From Crossiella sp. SN42 (GTDB lineage: Bacteria; Actinomycetota; Actinomycetes; Mycobacteriales; Pseudonocardiaceae), in assembly GCF_023897065.1 (NCBI RefSeq), contig NZ_JAMHIV010000010.1:62001-126000 (forward strand): a DNA stretch of 64,000 nucleotides. Reading direction: 5' to 3'. The position numbers and the translations under genes were made by a program. This document shows, piece after piece, positions 24,954 through 32,795 of this stretch (its first letter is position 1; the number at the start of each line of letters is the position of its first letter). The notes beneath the pieces were generated by a model that did not search any database, was not told the origin of the DNA, and saw only the letters and a list, made by a program, of their open reading frames with translations.

Positions 24954-26054
24954 GTGACCGAAGCTCCCGCGCGCCCTGACGCGCTGCTGCCCTCCGTGAC
25001 CCCGGTCCGGTTCCTCGCCGAGGACGGCAGTCCAGCCGACTATCAGGGCGGCTACCCCGAACCGCCCGTGGCCCTGCTCCGCGAGGCCTACCGGCGCATG
25101 ATCATCGGCCGCCGGTTCGACACCCAGGCCACCGCCCTGACCAAACAGGGCCGCCTCGCCGTCTACCCCTCCAGCCGCGGCCAGGAGGCCTGCCAGATCG
25201 GCGCGGTGCTCGCCCTGCGCGAGACCGACTGGATCTTCCCCACCTACCGCGAGTCCATGGCCCTGGTCGCCCGCGGCCTGGACCCGGTCGAGGTGCTCAC
25301 CCTGCTGCGCGGGGACTGGCACTGCGGCTACGACCCCAAGGCCACCCGCACCGCCCCCCAGTGCACCCCGCTGGCGACCCAGACCCTGCACGCCACCGGG
25401 CTGGCCTTCGCGGAGAAGCGACAGGGCCGGGACACCGTGGTGCTCGCCTTCATCGGCGACGGCGCCACCAGCGAGGGCGACTTCCACGAAGCGCTCAACT
25501 TCGCCGCGGTGTTCAACGCGCCGGTGATCTTCCTGGTGCAGAGCAACGGCTACGCCATCTCGGTGCCCTTGTCCAAGCAGAGCGCCGCGCCCGCCCTGTC
25601 CTACAAGGGCATCGGCTACGGCGTGCGCTCCGAACAGGTCGACGGCAACGACCCGGTCGCCATGCTCGCCGTGCTGCAGACCGCGGTCGAGCACGCCCGC
25701 AACGGCAACGGCCCCTTCCTGATCGAGGCGCACACCTACCGGATGGAGGCGCACACCAACGCCGACGACGCCACCCGGTACCGGCAGGACGAGGAGGTCC
25801 AGCGCTGGCTGGGCCGCGATCCGATGGCCCGGCTGGAAAAGCACCTCCGCGGCATCGGCGCACTGTCCGAAGAGGACATCCAGAACTGGACCGCCGAGGC
25901 CGAGGCCAAGGCCGCCGACCTGCGCACCCGGATGAACGCCGAACCGGCCGTGGCGCCCATGGACCTGTTCGAGCACGTCTTCGCCGAACCCACCAGCCAG
26001 CTCCGCGAGCAGCGCGACCTGCTGCGCGCCGAGCTCGACGCCGAGGAGCGCTGA
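24954..26054 (+). CDS. 2-oxoacid dehydrogenase E1 component, alpha subunit
   Basis: A 366-residue thiamine-diphosphate enzyme subunit. The ThDP/Mg motif runs from GDGATSEGDFHEALNFAAVF (Gly168 on) to LVQSNGYA. It decarboxylates a 2-oxoacid and passes the acyl group to lipoyl-E2. The features fit branched-chain 2-oxoacid or pyruvate dehydrogenase; the divergent Lrp gene favours the branched-chain form. The GTG start has AGGAGG 6 nt upstream. First gene of a tight operon with E1beta and E2. Confidence 0.93.
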   Translation: MTEAPARPDALLPSVTPVRFLAEDGSPADYQGGYPEPPVALLREAYRRMIIGRRFDTQATALTKQGRLAVYPSSRGQEACQIGAVLALRETDWIFPTYRESMALVARGLDPVEVLTLLRGDWHCGYDPKATRTAPQCTPLATQTLHATGLAFAEKRQGRDTVVLAFIGDGATSEGDFHEALNFAAVFNAPVIFLVQSNGYAISVPLSKQSAAPALSYKGIGYGVRSEQVDGNDPVAMLAVLQTAVEHARNGNGPFLIEAHTYRMEAHTNADDATRYRQDEEVQRWLGRDPMARLEKHLRGIGALSEEDIQNWTAEAEAKAADLRTRMNAEPAVAPMDLFEHVFAEPTSQLREQRDLLRAELDAEER

Positions 26055-26055
26055 G

Positions 26056-27066
26056 ATGCCGAACCTGTCCATGGCCCAGGCGCTGAACCAGGCGTTGCGG
26101 GACGCCATCAAAGAGGACGAGCGGGTGGTGGTCTTCGGCGAGGACGTCGGCGCGCTCGGCGGCGTCTTCCGGATCACCGACGGCATCACCCGCGACCTCG
26201 GCGAGGACCGCTGCTTCGACACCCCGCTGGCCGAGGCCGGGATCGTCGGCCTGGCCGTGGGCATGGCCATGGGCGGGATGAAACCCGTGGTGGAGATGCA
26301 GTTCGACGCCTTCGCCTACCCCGCCTTCGAGCAGATCGCCTCGCACGTGGCCAAACTGCGCAACCGCACCCGCGGCGCGCTGTCCCTGCCCATGGTCATC
26401 CGGGTGCCCTACGCCGGCGGCATCGGCGGGGTGGAGCACCACTGCGACTCCAGCGAGGCCTACTACGCGCACACCCCCGGCCTGAAGGTGGTCACCCCGG
26501 CCACCGTCGCCGACGCCTACTCGCTGCTGCGCGAGGCCATCGACGACCCCGACCCGGTGGTCTTCCTGGAACCCAAGAAGCTGTACTGGGCCAAGGCCGA
26601 CGTCGAGCTCACCAGGGGCGAGCCCTTCGGCCGGGCCGCGATCCGCAGGCAGGGCAAGGACGTCACGCTCATCGCCTACGGCCCGTCCACCCCGGTGGCC
26701 ATGCAGGCCGCCGAGGCGGCGAAGGAGGAGGGCTGGGACGTGGAGGTCGTCGACCTGCGCAGCATCGTGCCCTTCGACGACGAGACGGTGGCCGCCTCGG
26801 TCCGCCGCACCGGCCGCTGCGTGGTGGTGCAGGAGGCCCAGGGCTTCGCCGGGGTCGGCGCGGAGATCGCGGCCAGGGTGCAGGAACGCTGCTTCCACTC
26901 GCTGCACGCGCCGGTGCTGCGGGTCAGCGGCTTCGACATCCCGTACCCGCCGCCGATGCTGGAACACGCGCACCTGCCTGGCGTGGACCGCATCCTGGAC
27001 ACCCTGGACCGGTTGCAGCGCGACGACACCCCGGACCTGCGCTACGTGGCCGAGGTGGTCGCGTGA
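26056..27066 (+). CDS. 2-oxoacid dehydrogenase E1 component, beta subunit
   Basis: A 336-residue transketolase-like beta subunit (SMAQALNQALRDAIKEDERV, FGEDVGALGGVFRIT, VRVPYAGGIGGVEHHCDSSE). It forms the alpha2beta2 E1 with the preceding gene, whose stop is one base upstream of this ATG. The C-terminus (VLRVSGFDIPYPPP) matches BkdB/PdhB proteins. Confidence 0.93.
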   Translation: MPNLSMAQALNQALRDAIKEDERVVVFGEDVGALGGVFRITDGITRDLGEDRCFDTPLAEAGIVGLAVGMAMGGMKPVVEMQFDAFAYPAFEQIASHVAKLRNRTRGALSLPMVIRVPYAGGIGGVEHHCDSSEAYYAHTPGLKVVTPATVADAYSLLREAIDDPDPVVFLEPKKLYWAKADVELTRGEPFGRAAIRRQGKDVTLIAYGPSTPVAMQAAEAAKEEGWDVEVVDLRSIVPFDDETVAASVRRTGRCVVVQEAQGFAGVGAEIAARVQERCFHSLHAPVLRVSGFDIPYPPPMLEHAHLPGVDRILDTLDRLQRDDTPDLRYVAEVVA

Positions 27067-28358
27067 GCGAGCAGGTGTTCCGCCTGCCGGACCTCGGTGA
27101 GGGACTGACCGAGGCGGAGGTGGTCAGCTGGCGGGTCGCGGTCGGCGACACGGTGACCGTGGACCAGGTCGTGGTCGAGGTGGAGACCGCCAAGGCCGCG
27201 GTGGAGGTGCCGATCCCGTTCGCCGGCACGGTGCTCACCCTGCACGGCGAGGCCGGCGCGGTGCTGGAGGTCGGCAAACCGCTGATCACCGTCGCGGCCG
27301 AGGGCGCGCACGAGACCTACCGGACCGAGGAACGCGCGGGCGCGAAGGCCCCGGCCGCGGAGAACGGCAAGGCCGCCGCGGGCTCGGGCAACGTGCTCAT
27401 CGGCTACGGCACCAAGGAGGACAACGGTTCCCGCCGTCGCCGCCGTCGCCAGCCCGCCCCCTCCGTGGTCGCCGCGGTACCGGCCCCCGAGCCCCAGCTC
27501 GCGCCCCGGGTGATCAACCCCCTGGTGCGCGGGCTGGCCAAACAGCACGACATCGACCTCACCACCATCACCCCCAGCGGACCGGCCGGGATCGTGCTGC
27601 GCAAGGACGTGGAGGCCGCCATCGCCGCGGCCGCGAGCACCGCGGTGCCGCTGCCGGATGCCGGTGGGCCGGAACGGATCCCGCTGCGCGGAGTGCGCCG
27701 GGCGGTGGCGGACAAGCTCTCCCGCAGCCGCGCCGAGATCCCCGACGCCACCACCTGGGTCGACGCCGACGCCACCGCGCTGCTGGCGGCCAAGCAGGCG
27801 GTGCAGGCGGCCTGCCCGGAGCAGAAGATCAGCCTGCTGGCCCTGTTCGGCCGGATCTGCGTGGCCGGGTTGAAGCGGTTCCCGGAGCTCAACTCCTCTG
27901 TGGACGGTCAAGCTCGGGAGATCCTGCGCTGGCCGCACGTCAACCTCGGCTTCGCCGCGCAGACCGACCGCGGCCTGGTGGTTCCGGTAGTGCGCAACGC
28001 CGATCAGCTCAGCACCGCCGAGCTGGCCGCGGCCATCGCCGCGCTCACCGAACGCGCCCGCGACGGCGCGCTGGAGCCCGCCGACCTCACCGGCGGCACC
28101 TTCACCTTGAACAACTACGGGGTGTTCGGCGTGGACGGCTCCACCCCGATCATCAACCACCCCGAGGCCGCCATGCTGGGCGTCGGCCGGATCATCGACC
28201 GGCCCTGGGCGGTGGACGGTCAGCTGGTCGTCCGAAAGATCACCCAGTTGTCCTTCACCTTCGACCACCGGGTGTGCGACGGTGGAGTGGCCGGTGGCTT
28301 CCTCCGTTTTGTCGCCGACGCGGTGGAGAACCCACTGGGCCTGCTCGCCAGACTGTGA
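27063..28358 (+). CDS. 2-oxoacid dehydrogenase E2 (dihydrolipoamide acyltransferase)
   Basis: A 431-residue E2. The lipoyl domain (residues 1-80) has Lys44 in VETAKAAVEV. A linker with a run of arginines precedes the E3/E1-binding domain (about 150-186, NPLVRGLAKQHDIDLTTITP). The catalytic domain (205-431) ends in FDHRVCDGGVAGGFLRF with His402 and Asp406. The GTG overlaps the E1beta stop by 4 nt. No E3 (lipoamide dehydrogenase) gene follows, so E3 must be supplied from elsewhere, as in other actinomycete bkd operons. Confidence 0.93.
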   Translation: MSEQVFRLPDLGEGLTEAEVVSWRVAVGDTVTVDQVVVEVETAKAAVEVPIPFAGTVLTLHGEAGAVLEVGKPLITVAAEGAHETYRTEERAGAKAPAAENGKAAAGSGNVLIGYGTKEDNGSRRRRRRQPAPSVVAAVPAPEPQLAPRVINPLVRGLAKQHDIDLTTITPSGPAGIVLRKDVEAAIAAAASTAVPLPDAGGPERIPLRGVRRAVADKLSRSRAEIPDATTWVDADATALLAAKQAVQAACPEQKISLLALFGRICVAGLKRFPELNSSVDGQAREILRWPHVNLGFAAQTDRGLVVPVVRNADQLSTAELAAAIAALTERARDGALEPADLTGGTFTLNNYGVFGVDGSTPIINHPEAAMLGVGRIIDRPWAVDGQLVVRKITQLSFTFDHRVCDGGVAGGFLRFVADAVENPLGLLARL

Positions 28359-28381
28359 TCAGCCAATTCCGAGGAGAGGGC

Positions 28382-30055
28382 ATGTCCGCGCAGGACTTCC
28401 ACGCCAAGCACGCCGAGCAGCTCGACCACGCGGTCACCGCGATCGACGCCCGCGAGTACTGGTCGCCGTTCCCGGAGACCCCCAGCAAGTCGGTCTACGG
28501 CGAGGATGCCGCGCCCGCGGGTGAGGCCGCGTTCCAGGCGCTGCTGGGCAAGGACTACCCCCTCGACCAGCCGGGCGTCATCGACCACGTGGGCACCGAG
28601 ACCTCGCCGTTCGGGCTGGAGCTGGGCATCCGCTACCCGCGCTGCGAGCCCGCCGAGCTGGTCGCCGCGGCCAAGGCCGGGATCACCGCGTGGCGGGACG
28701 CCGGACCGGCCCTGCGCGCCGGGGTGGCCATGGAGGTCCTGCACCGGATCAACGCGCGCAGCTTCGAGTTCGCGCACGCCGTGCAGCACACCACCGGCCA
28801 GGCCTTCGTGATGGCCTTCCAGGCCGGTGGCCCGCACGCCCAGGACCGCGCGCTGGAGGCCATCGCCTACGCCTACGCCGAGCAGGCCAGGCAGCCGCGC
28901 AGCGCCCGCTGGGCCAAGCCGCAGCGCAAGGGCGACCCGCTGGTGATGGACAAGACCTTCACCGTGGTGCCGCGCGGGGTGTCGCTGGTCATCGCCTGCA
29001 ACACCTTCCCCACCTGGAACACCTACCCCGGCCTGTTCGCCAGCCTGGTCACCGGCAACCCGGTGATCGTCAAGCCGCACCCCGGCGCGGTGCTGCCGCT
29101 GGCGCTGACCGTGACCATCGCCCGCGAGGTGCTCACCGAGGCCGGGTTCGACCCGAACCTGGTGACCCTGGCGGTGGAGGCCCCCGGCCAGCCGATCGCG
29201 GCCGAGCTGGCCACCCACCCCGACGTGCGGATCGTGGACTTCACCGGCTCCACCGAGTTCGGCGACTGGCTGGAGGGCAACGCCCGCCAGGCCGTGGTCT
29301 ACACCGAGAAGGCCGGCCTGAACACCGTCGTGGTCGACTCCACCGACGACTACAAGGGCTTGCTGCGCAACCTGTCCTTCTCCCTGTCCCTCTACAGTGG
29401 ACAGATGTGCACCACCCCGCAGAACATCCTGCTGCCCGGCGGGGGAGTGCGCACCGAGGACGGCACCCGCAGCCCCGAGGAGTTCGCCGCCGACCTGGGC
29501 GCCGCGCTGGACAAGCTGCTCGGCGACCCGGCCCGCGCCGCGGGCACCCTGGGCGCCATCGTCAACGAGGGCGTCAAGCAGCGCCTGGCCGAGGCGGAGA
29601 ACCTGGGCGCGGTCGCGCACCCCTCCACCCCGGTCGAGGACCCCGCCTACCCGGGCGCGACCATCCGCACCCCGCTGGTGGTGCGCCTGGACGCCAAGGA
29701 CGAGGAGACTTACACCAAGGAGTGGTTCGGGCCGATCTCCTTCGTGATCAGCACCGACTCCACCGAGCACGCGCTGGAGATCTTCCGCTCCTCGGTGCGG
29801 GCCAAGGGCGCGCTGACCGCCTCGGTCTACTCCACCGACGCGGCCGTGATCGACGCGGCCCGCGCGGCGGCGCTGGACGCCGGCGTGCACCTGTCGGAGA
29901 ACCTGACCGGCGGCGTGTTCGTCAACCAGAGCGCGGCCTTCAGCGACTTCCACGGCACCGGCGCCAACCCGGCCGCCACCGCCGCGCTGACCGACCCGGC
30001 CTACGTCACCGGCCGCTTCCACATCGTGCAGTCCCGGCGGCACGCGCCGGCCTGA
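28382..30055 (+). CDS. paaN: PaaN-type aldehyde dehydrogenase (phenylacetic acid degradation)
   Basis: A 557-residue protein of the aldehyde dehydrogenase superfamily that resembles PaaN along its length (EYWSPFPETPSKSVYGEDAA, TFPTWNTYPGLFASLVTGNP, SLYSGQMCTTPQN with catalytic Cys343). Related proteins oxidise the open-ring semialdehyde of phenylacetyl-CoA catabolism, but no hydratase domain is present here. GAGGAGAGG precedes the ATG at 28382. It follows the E2 gene by 23 bp and may be cotranscribed, linking oxidation of an aryl or branched 2-oxoacid with aldehyde removal. The rest of the paa pathway is not in the window. The 3' end overlaps the convergent MFS gene by 50 bp. Confidence 0.85.
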   Translation: MSAQDFHAKHAEQLDHAVTAIDAREYWSPFPETPSKSVYGEDAAPAGEAAFQALLGKDYPLDQPGVIDHVGTETSPFGLELGIRYPRCEPAELVAAAKAGITAWRDAGPALRAGVAMEVLHRINARSFEFAHAVQHTTGQAFVMAFQAGGPHAQDRALEAIAYAYAEQARQPRSARWAKPQRKGDPLVMDKTFTVVPRGVSLVIACNTFPTWNTYPGLFASLVTGNPVIVKPHPGAVLPLALTVTIAREVLTEAGFDPNLVTLAVEAPGQPIAAELATHPDVRIVDFTGSTEFGDWLEGNARQAVVYTEKAGLNTVVVDSTDDYKGLLRNLSFSLSLYSGQMCTTPQNILLPGGGVRTEDGTRSPEEFAADLGAALDKLLGDPARAAGTLGAIVNEGVKQRLAEAENLGAVAHPSTPVEDPAYPGATIRTPLVVRLDAKDEETYTKEWFGPISFVISTDSTEHALEIFRSSVRAKGALTASVYSTDAAVIDAARAAALDAGVHLSENLTGGVFVNQSAAFSDFHGTGANPAATAALTDPAYVTGRFHIVQSRRHAPA

Positions 30056-31292
30056 CCTTCCGCAGCAGGATCGGGGTCGCCAGGATCACCACTCCGGCGA
30101 CCCCGACCGCGGTCCGCGCCCCGGCGAACCCGGCCAGCACACCCCAGGCCGCGGTCAGCGCCGCCACGGTGGCGTTGCTGGAGATCGTCCACGCGGTGAG
30201 CGCCCGCGCCACCAGCCCCGTGGGGATCTCGCCGAGCCGGTAGGCCACCAGCACCGGGTTGAACACGCCCATGCAGCCCACCAGCCCGAACTGCACCACC
30301 AGCACCAGCAGAAACCCGATCACGCCCGGCGTCACGAACACCAGCCACACCGGCCAGCACACCCGCAGCACCCCGGCCACCCACAGCACGCGCTCCGGCC
30401 CGAACCGCGCCACCAGCCGGGGCGCGAGCCGCGCGCCGAGCAGTCCGCCGAGGCAGGGCACGGAGAACGCCAGCCCGTAGGCCCACAGCGAGAACCCCAG
30501 CTCCCGCACCATGAGCACCAGCATCAGCGGCGCGGTCGCCATGATCAGCCCGTTGACCAGCACCGTGTTGCCCAGCAACGACCGCAGCCCCGGATGCCGC
30601 CAGAGGTGCCGCCACCCGTCGAGCACCTCACTGGCCCTCGGCGCGCCCACCCGCTCCGGCGGCTGCTCCCGCCCACCGGCGGCCCGGATGCCCAGCGCGG
30701 AGAGCAGGTAGCTCACCGCGTCGACCACCAGCACCACCATCGGCCCGAACGCCCCGATCGCCGCGCCACCCAGCGGCGGCCCCAGCGCGGTGGCGGTCCA
30801 CGAGGTCGCCTCCAGCCGCCCACTGGCCACCACCAGGTCTTCCTTCCGCAGCAAGGACTTCAGCCAGGCCCCACTGGCCGCCCGGTAGGCGATCTCGGCC
30901 GCCGCGACCACCACCGAGACCACCAGCAGCTGCGCGAAACCCAGCCACCCCAGCGCATACGCCACCGGCACGCTGAGCAGCGCCACGCACCGCAGCAGGT
31001 CCATCCCGATCATCACCGGCCGCTTGCGCCGGAACTCCACCCACGGCCCCAGCGGAATCGCCACCACCGCCCCCACGGCCATCCCCGCCGCCGCCAGCAC
31101 GGACACCTCCGCCGTGCTCGCCTGCAACACGAGCATCGCGACCAGCGGAAAGGCGTTGAAGGCCAACCGGCTGCCGACCGCGCTGACCGTGTACGAAGCC
31201 CACAACCACCCGAACTCCCGCCCCAGTCGCACCCCGGGATCAAAGCGATCCGGCCGGGCCACGGCAAACAACCGGCCGTCCCGGGGCCACAA
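30006..31292 (-). CDS. MFS transporter
   Basis: A 428-residue protein with about 12 hydrophobic segments resembling the MFS_3/enterobactin-exporter-like group (FGWLWASYTVSAVGSRLAFN; short loop after helix 2 IPLGPWVEFRRKRPVM). It is probably a proton-driven exporter of a small molecule. The start is uncertain. The given one is a TTG; a GTG at 31262 or one further in is possible, and no clear ribosome site marks any of them. The C-terminal 50 bp overlap the convergent PaaN gene. Confidence 0.85.
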   Translation of the reverse strand: MWPRDGRLFAVARPDRFDPGVRLGREFGWLWASYTVSAVGSRLAFNAFPLVAMLVLQASTAEVSVLAAAGMAVGAVVAIPLGPWVEFRRKRPVMIGMDLLRCVALLSVPVAYALGWLGFAQLLVVSVVVAAAEIAYRAASGAWLKSLLRKEDLVVASGRLEATSWTATALGPPLGGAAIGAFGPMVVLVVDAVSYLLSALGIRAAGGREQPPERVGAPRASEVLDGWRHLWRHPGLRSLLGNTVLVNGLIMATAPLMLVLMVRELGFSLWAYGLAFSVPCLGGLLGARLAPRLVARFGPERVLWVAGVLRVCWPVWLVFVTPGVIGFLLVLVVQFGLVGCMGVFNPVLVAYRLGEIPTGLVARALTAWTISSNATVAALTAAWGVLAGFAGARTAVGVAGVVILATPILLRKVRPARAAGTARCGSGR

Positions 31293-31308
31293 CGGCCGGT
31301 TGTCTGCC
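31263..31308 (-). terminator. long hairpin between the tiny genes and the MFS gene
   Basis: ACAACCGGCCGT (31268-31279) pairs with ACGGCCGGTTGT (31292-31303); GGCA/TGCC extends the stem after one mismatch, with a 12-nt loop. It lies 33 bp past the stop of the 53-residue gene and at the MFS start, so it may terminate the former or attenuate the latter. Confidence 0.55.
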
Positions 31309-31341
31309 CTCAGGCGGCTACCTCCGCTGGGAGCGGCGCAG

Positions 31342-31503
31342 TCAGTACGCGAGCACCCCGACCGAGAATCCGGCGGCCACCGCGAAAAGCGGTACGGCGA
31401 GTTCGGTAGGCAACAGTTTGCTGGCGAGCGCGAAAGTGGACACCGCGACCGCGGTCAACGCGCAAAGGGTGCTGTTCCGTTCCGCTTTCGACTTCTTGGC
31501 CAT
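31342..31503 (-). CDS. small membrane protein, 53 residues
   Basis: The predicted protein starts MAKKSKAERNSTLCALTAVA and has a positively charged N-terminus followed by two hydrophobic stretches (about 11-30 and 34-53), consistent with a hairpin of two short membrane helices. Its ATG lies 2 nt after the stop of the 34-residue gene (TAG-TA-ATG) and has no ribosome site of its own, so translation is probably coupled. The codons are less GC-rich than neighbours. No family is recognised. It may accompany the tiny secreted peptide as partner or immunity-like protein, which is speculation. Confidence 0.6.
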   Translation of the reverse strand: MAKKSKAERNSTLCALTAVAVSTFALASKLLPTELAVPLFAVAAGFSVGVLAY

Positions 31504-31505
31504 TA

Positions 31506-31610
31506 CTAGCACGTCGCGGTGGCCGCGGCGGCGAGGCCGGGTGTCAGGGCGATCGCCGCAGCGCCCAGGGTGGTCGCGGTCAGTCGGGTGAGGGTGCGCC
31601 TTTTTGTCAT
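31506..31610 (-). CDS. tiny signal-peptide-like gene, 34 residues
   Basis: The product starts MTKRRTLTRLTATTLGAAAI, continues through a hydrophobic core (ALTPGLAAAA) and ends TATC. It is essentially a signal peptide with only a few residues after a plausible AxA cleavage site. AGGGG lies 5 nt before the ATG, a better ribosome site than many large genes here have. Alternatives are a leader peptide that controls the coupled 53-residue gene, a secreted signal peptide, or a decayed secreted protein. No homologue is recognised. Confidence 0.55.
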   Translation of the reverse strand: MTKRRTLTRLTATTLGAAAIALTPGLAAAATATC

Positions 31611-31673
31611 GAATACCCCTGGAAAAGCTCATTGAATGACCGTGAAAAAGTCGTGTGTGAAAGAATTTCGGAC

Positions 31674-32030
31674 ATGATGGGTGGCAAATTCCTGGTGCCT
31701 GATGACGCCGAGTGGCTGGCGCAGTTCGGGGTCGAGCCAGTGGCGGTCGACGGCGAGCAGACCACCCGGGAGGTGCGGATCGCCGTCCCCGGCGGGCAGG
31801 AGGTGACGATCAGCTACGACGTCATCCTGGGATCGGTCCGGTTCGCCTGGACCGCGGCCGGATCGCCGGTGGCCGAGCTCTACCGCGAAGGCGCGTGCCA
31901 CCTCGGCATCGAGTCCAGGTCAGGGGTCACCCTGGTGCGCGCCGAGTTCAGCCTGGGCTCACTGCACGGCACGCTCGTGCTCCAGGTGTACCCCGACATC
32001 CGGCTCACCGACCAGCTGCTGGTGTCCTAG
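31674..32030 (+). CDS. hypothetical protein, about 118 residues
   Basis: No family is recognised. From the ATG at 31674 the protein starts MMGGKFLVPDDAEWLAQFG and appears beta-rich (TREVRIAVPGGQEVTISYDV, SLGSLHGTLVLQVYPDIRL), without signal peptide or membrane helix. An in-frame TTG at 31632 would add 14 residues but would leave only 21 bp to the divergent 34-residue gene; the ATG leaves 63 bp. The region between is unusually AT-rich for this window and probably holds both promoters. The next gene starts 53 bp downstream. Confidence 0.6.
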   Translation: MMGGKFLVPDDAEWLAQFGVEPVAVDGEQTTREVRIAVPGGQEVTISYDVILGSVRFAWTAAGSPVAELYREGACHLGIESRSGVTLVRAEFSLGSLHGTLVLQVYPDIRLTDQLLVS

Positions 32031-32070
32031 CCCGCGCCAGTCCCGCGACCTGCCCGTATACCCGAGCGCC

Positions 32071-32083
32071 TAGGATGCGGGCG
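32071..32083 (+). promoter_or_regulatory. leaderless promoter candidate for the GPP34 gene
   Basis: A -10-like TAGGAT (32071-32076) is followed by only 6 nt before the GTG at 32083, and no ribosome site is present. This is the actinobacterial pattern for leaderless mRNA. Confidence 0.45.
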
Positions 32084-32721
32084 TGCACACGAACGACGCC
32101 CCTTCCGCGCTGGTCGACGACTTCGCCCTGCTCCTGCTCAACGAACAGGGTCAGTTCGCCACCAGGCGCTCGGCCGATGGCCTGTTCGCGGTCGCCCTGT
32201 TGATCGAGCTGGCGCAGCTGGAGCGCCTGGAGCTCTTCGGCGAGGACTTCCGGCTGTTCGTCACCGACAACTCCGAGACCGGGGTGGCGGCCCTGGACGA
32301 GGCGCTGGCGACGCTGGAGGAGAACCAGGGTTCGGTGCTCAAGGAGGCCATGGGGAAGCTGTCCATCGGGCAGCGGGACCGGGTGATGGGGCGGCTGGTC
32401 GCCGAGGGGGCGGTGACCGAGCACACCGAGCGGCGCAGGCTGTTCTTCACCAGCACCACCTGGCAGGTCAAGGACACCGCCCGGCGGGAGAAGATCCACG
32501 CCGACCTCAAGGCCGCGCTCTTCGGCGCCGAGGAGGTGGCCGAGCAGGACGAGGTGCTGATCTCGCTGCTGTCCGCGGCGGGGCTGGTGCAACTGGTGGC
32601 CGGGCGCAGCAAGACCGCCAAGCGGATCGCGGGCGAGGTGGCCGAGCGGTACCCGGTGGCGGCCGAGGTGCTCCAGCAGGGCGTGCAGGGCGTGCCGGAG
32701 AGCATCATCCCGAACATCTGA
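32083..32721 (+). CDS. GPP34 (GOLPH3/VPS74-like) family protein
   Basis: A 212-residue protein that fits the GPP34 family, the bacterial relatives of the Golgi phosphatidylinositol-4-phosphate-binding protein GOLPH3 (DDFALLLLNEQGQF at the N-terminus, LIELAQLERLEL, LVAEGAVTEHTERRRLFFTS). Such genes are common in actinomycetes, often several per genome, with unknown or lipid-related function. It is soluble with no signal. It is preceded by a leaderless-type promoter and followed at 74 bp by an oxygenase gene. Confidence 0.88.
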   Translation: MHTNDAPSALVDDFALLLLNEQGQFATRRSADGLFAVALLIELAQLERLELFGEDFRLFVTDNSETGVAALDEALATLEENQGSVLKEAMGKLSIGQRDRVMGRLVAEGAVTEHTERRRLFFTSTTWQVKDTARREKIHADLKAALFGAEEVAEQDEVLISLLSAAGLVQLVAGRSKTAKRIAGEVAERYPVAAEVLQQGVQGVPESIIPNI

Positions 32722-32795
32722 TCACTCGACCGGTGGGTCGGTAGCGCTCGAATGGCGGCAGCGTCGGCGGGCCGGGCCGGGCGACGATCCAGGGC

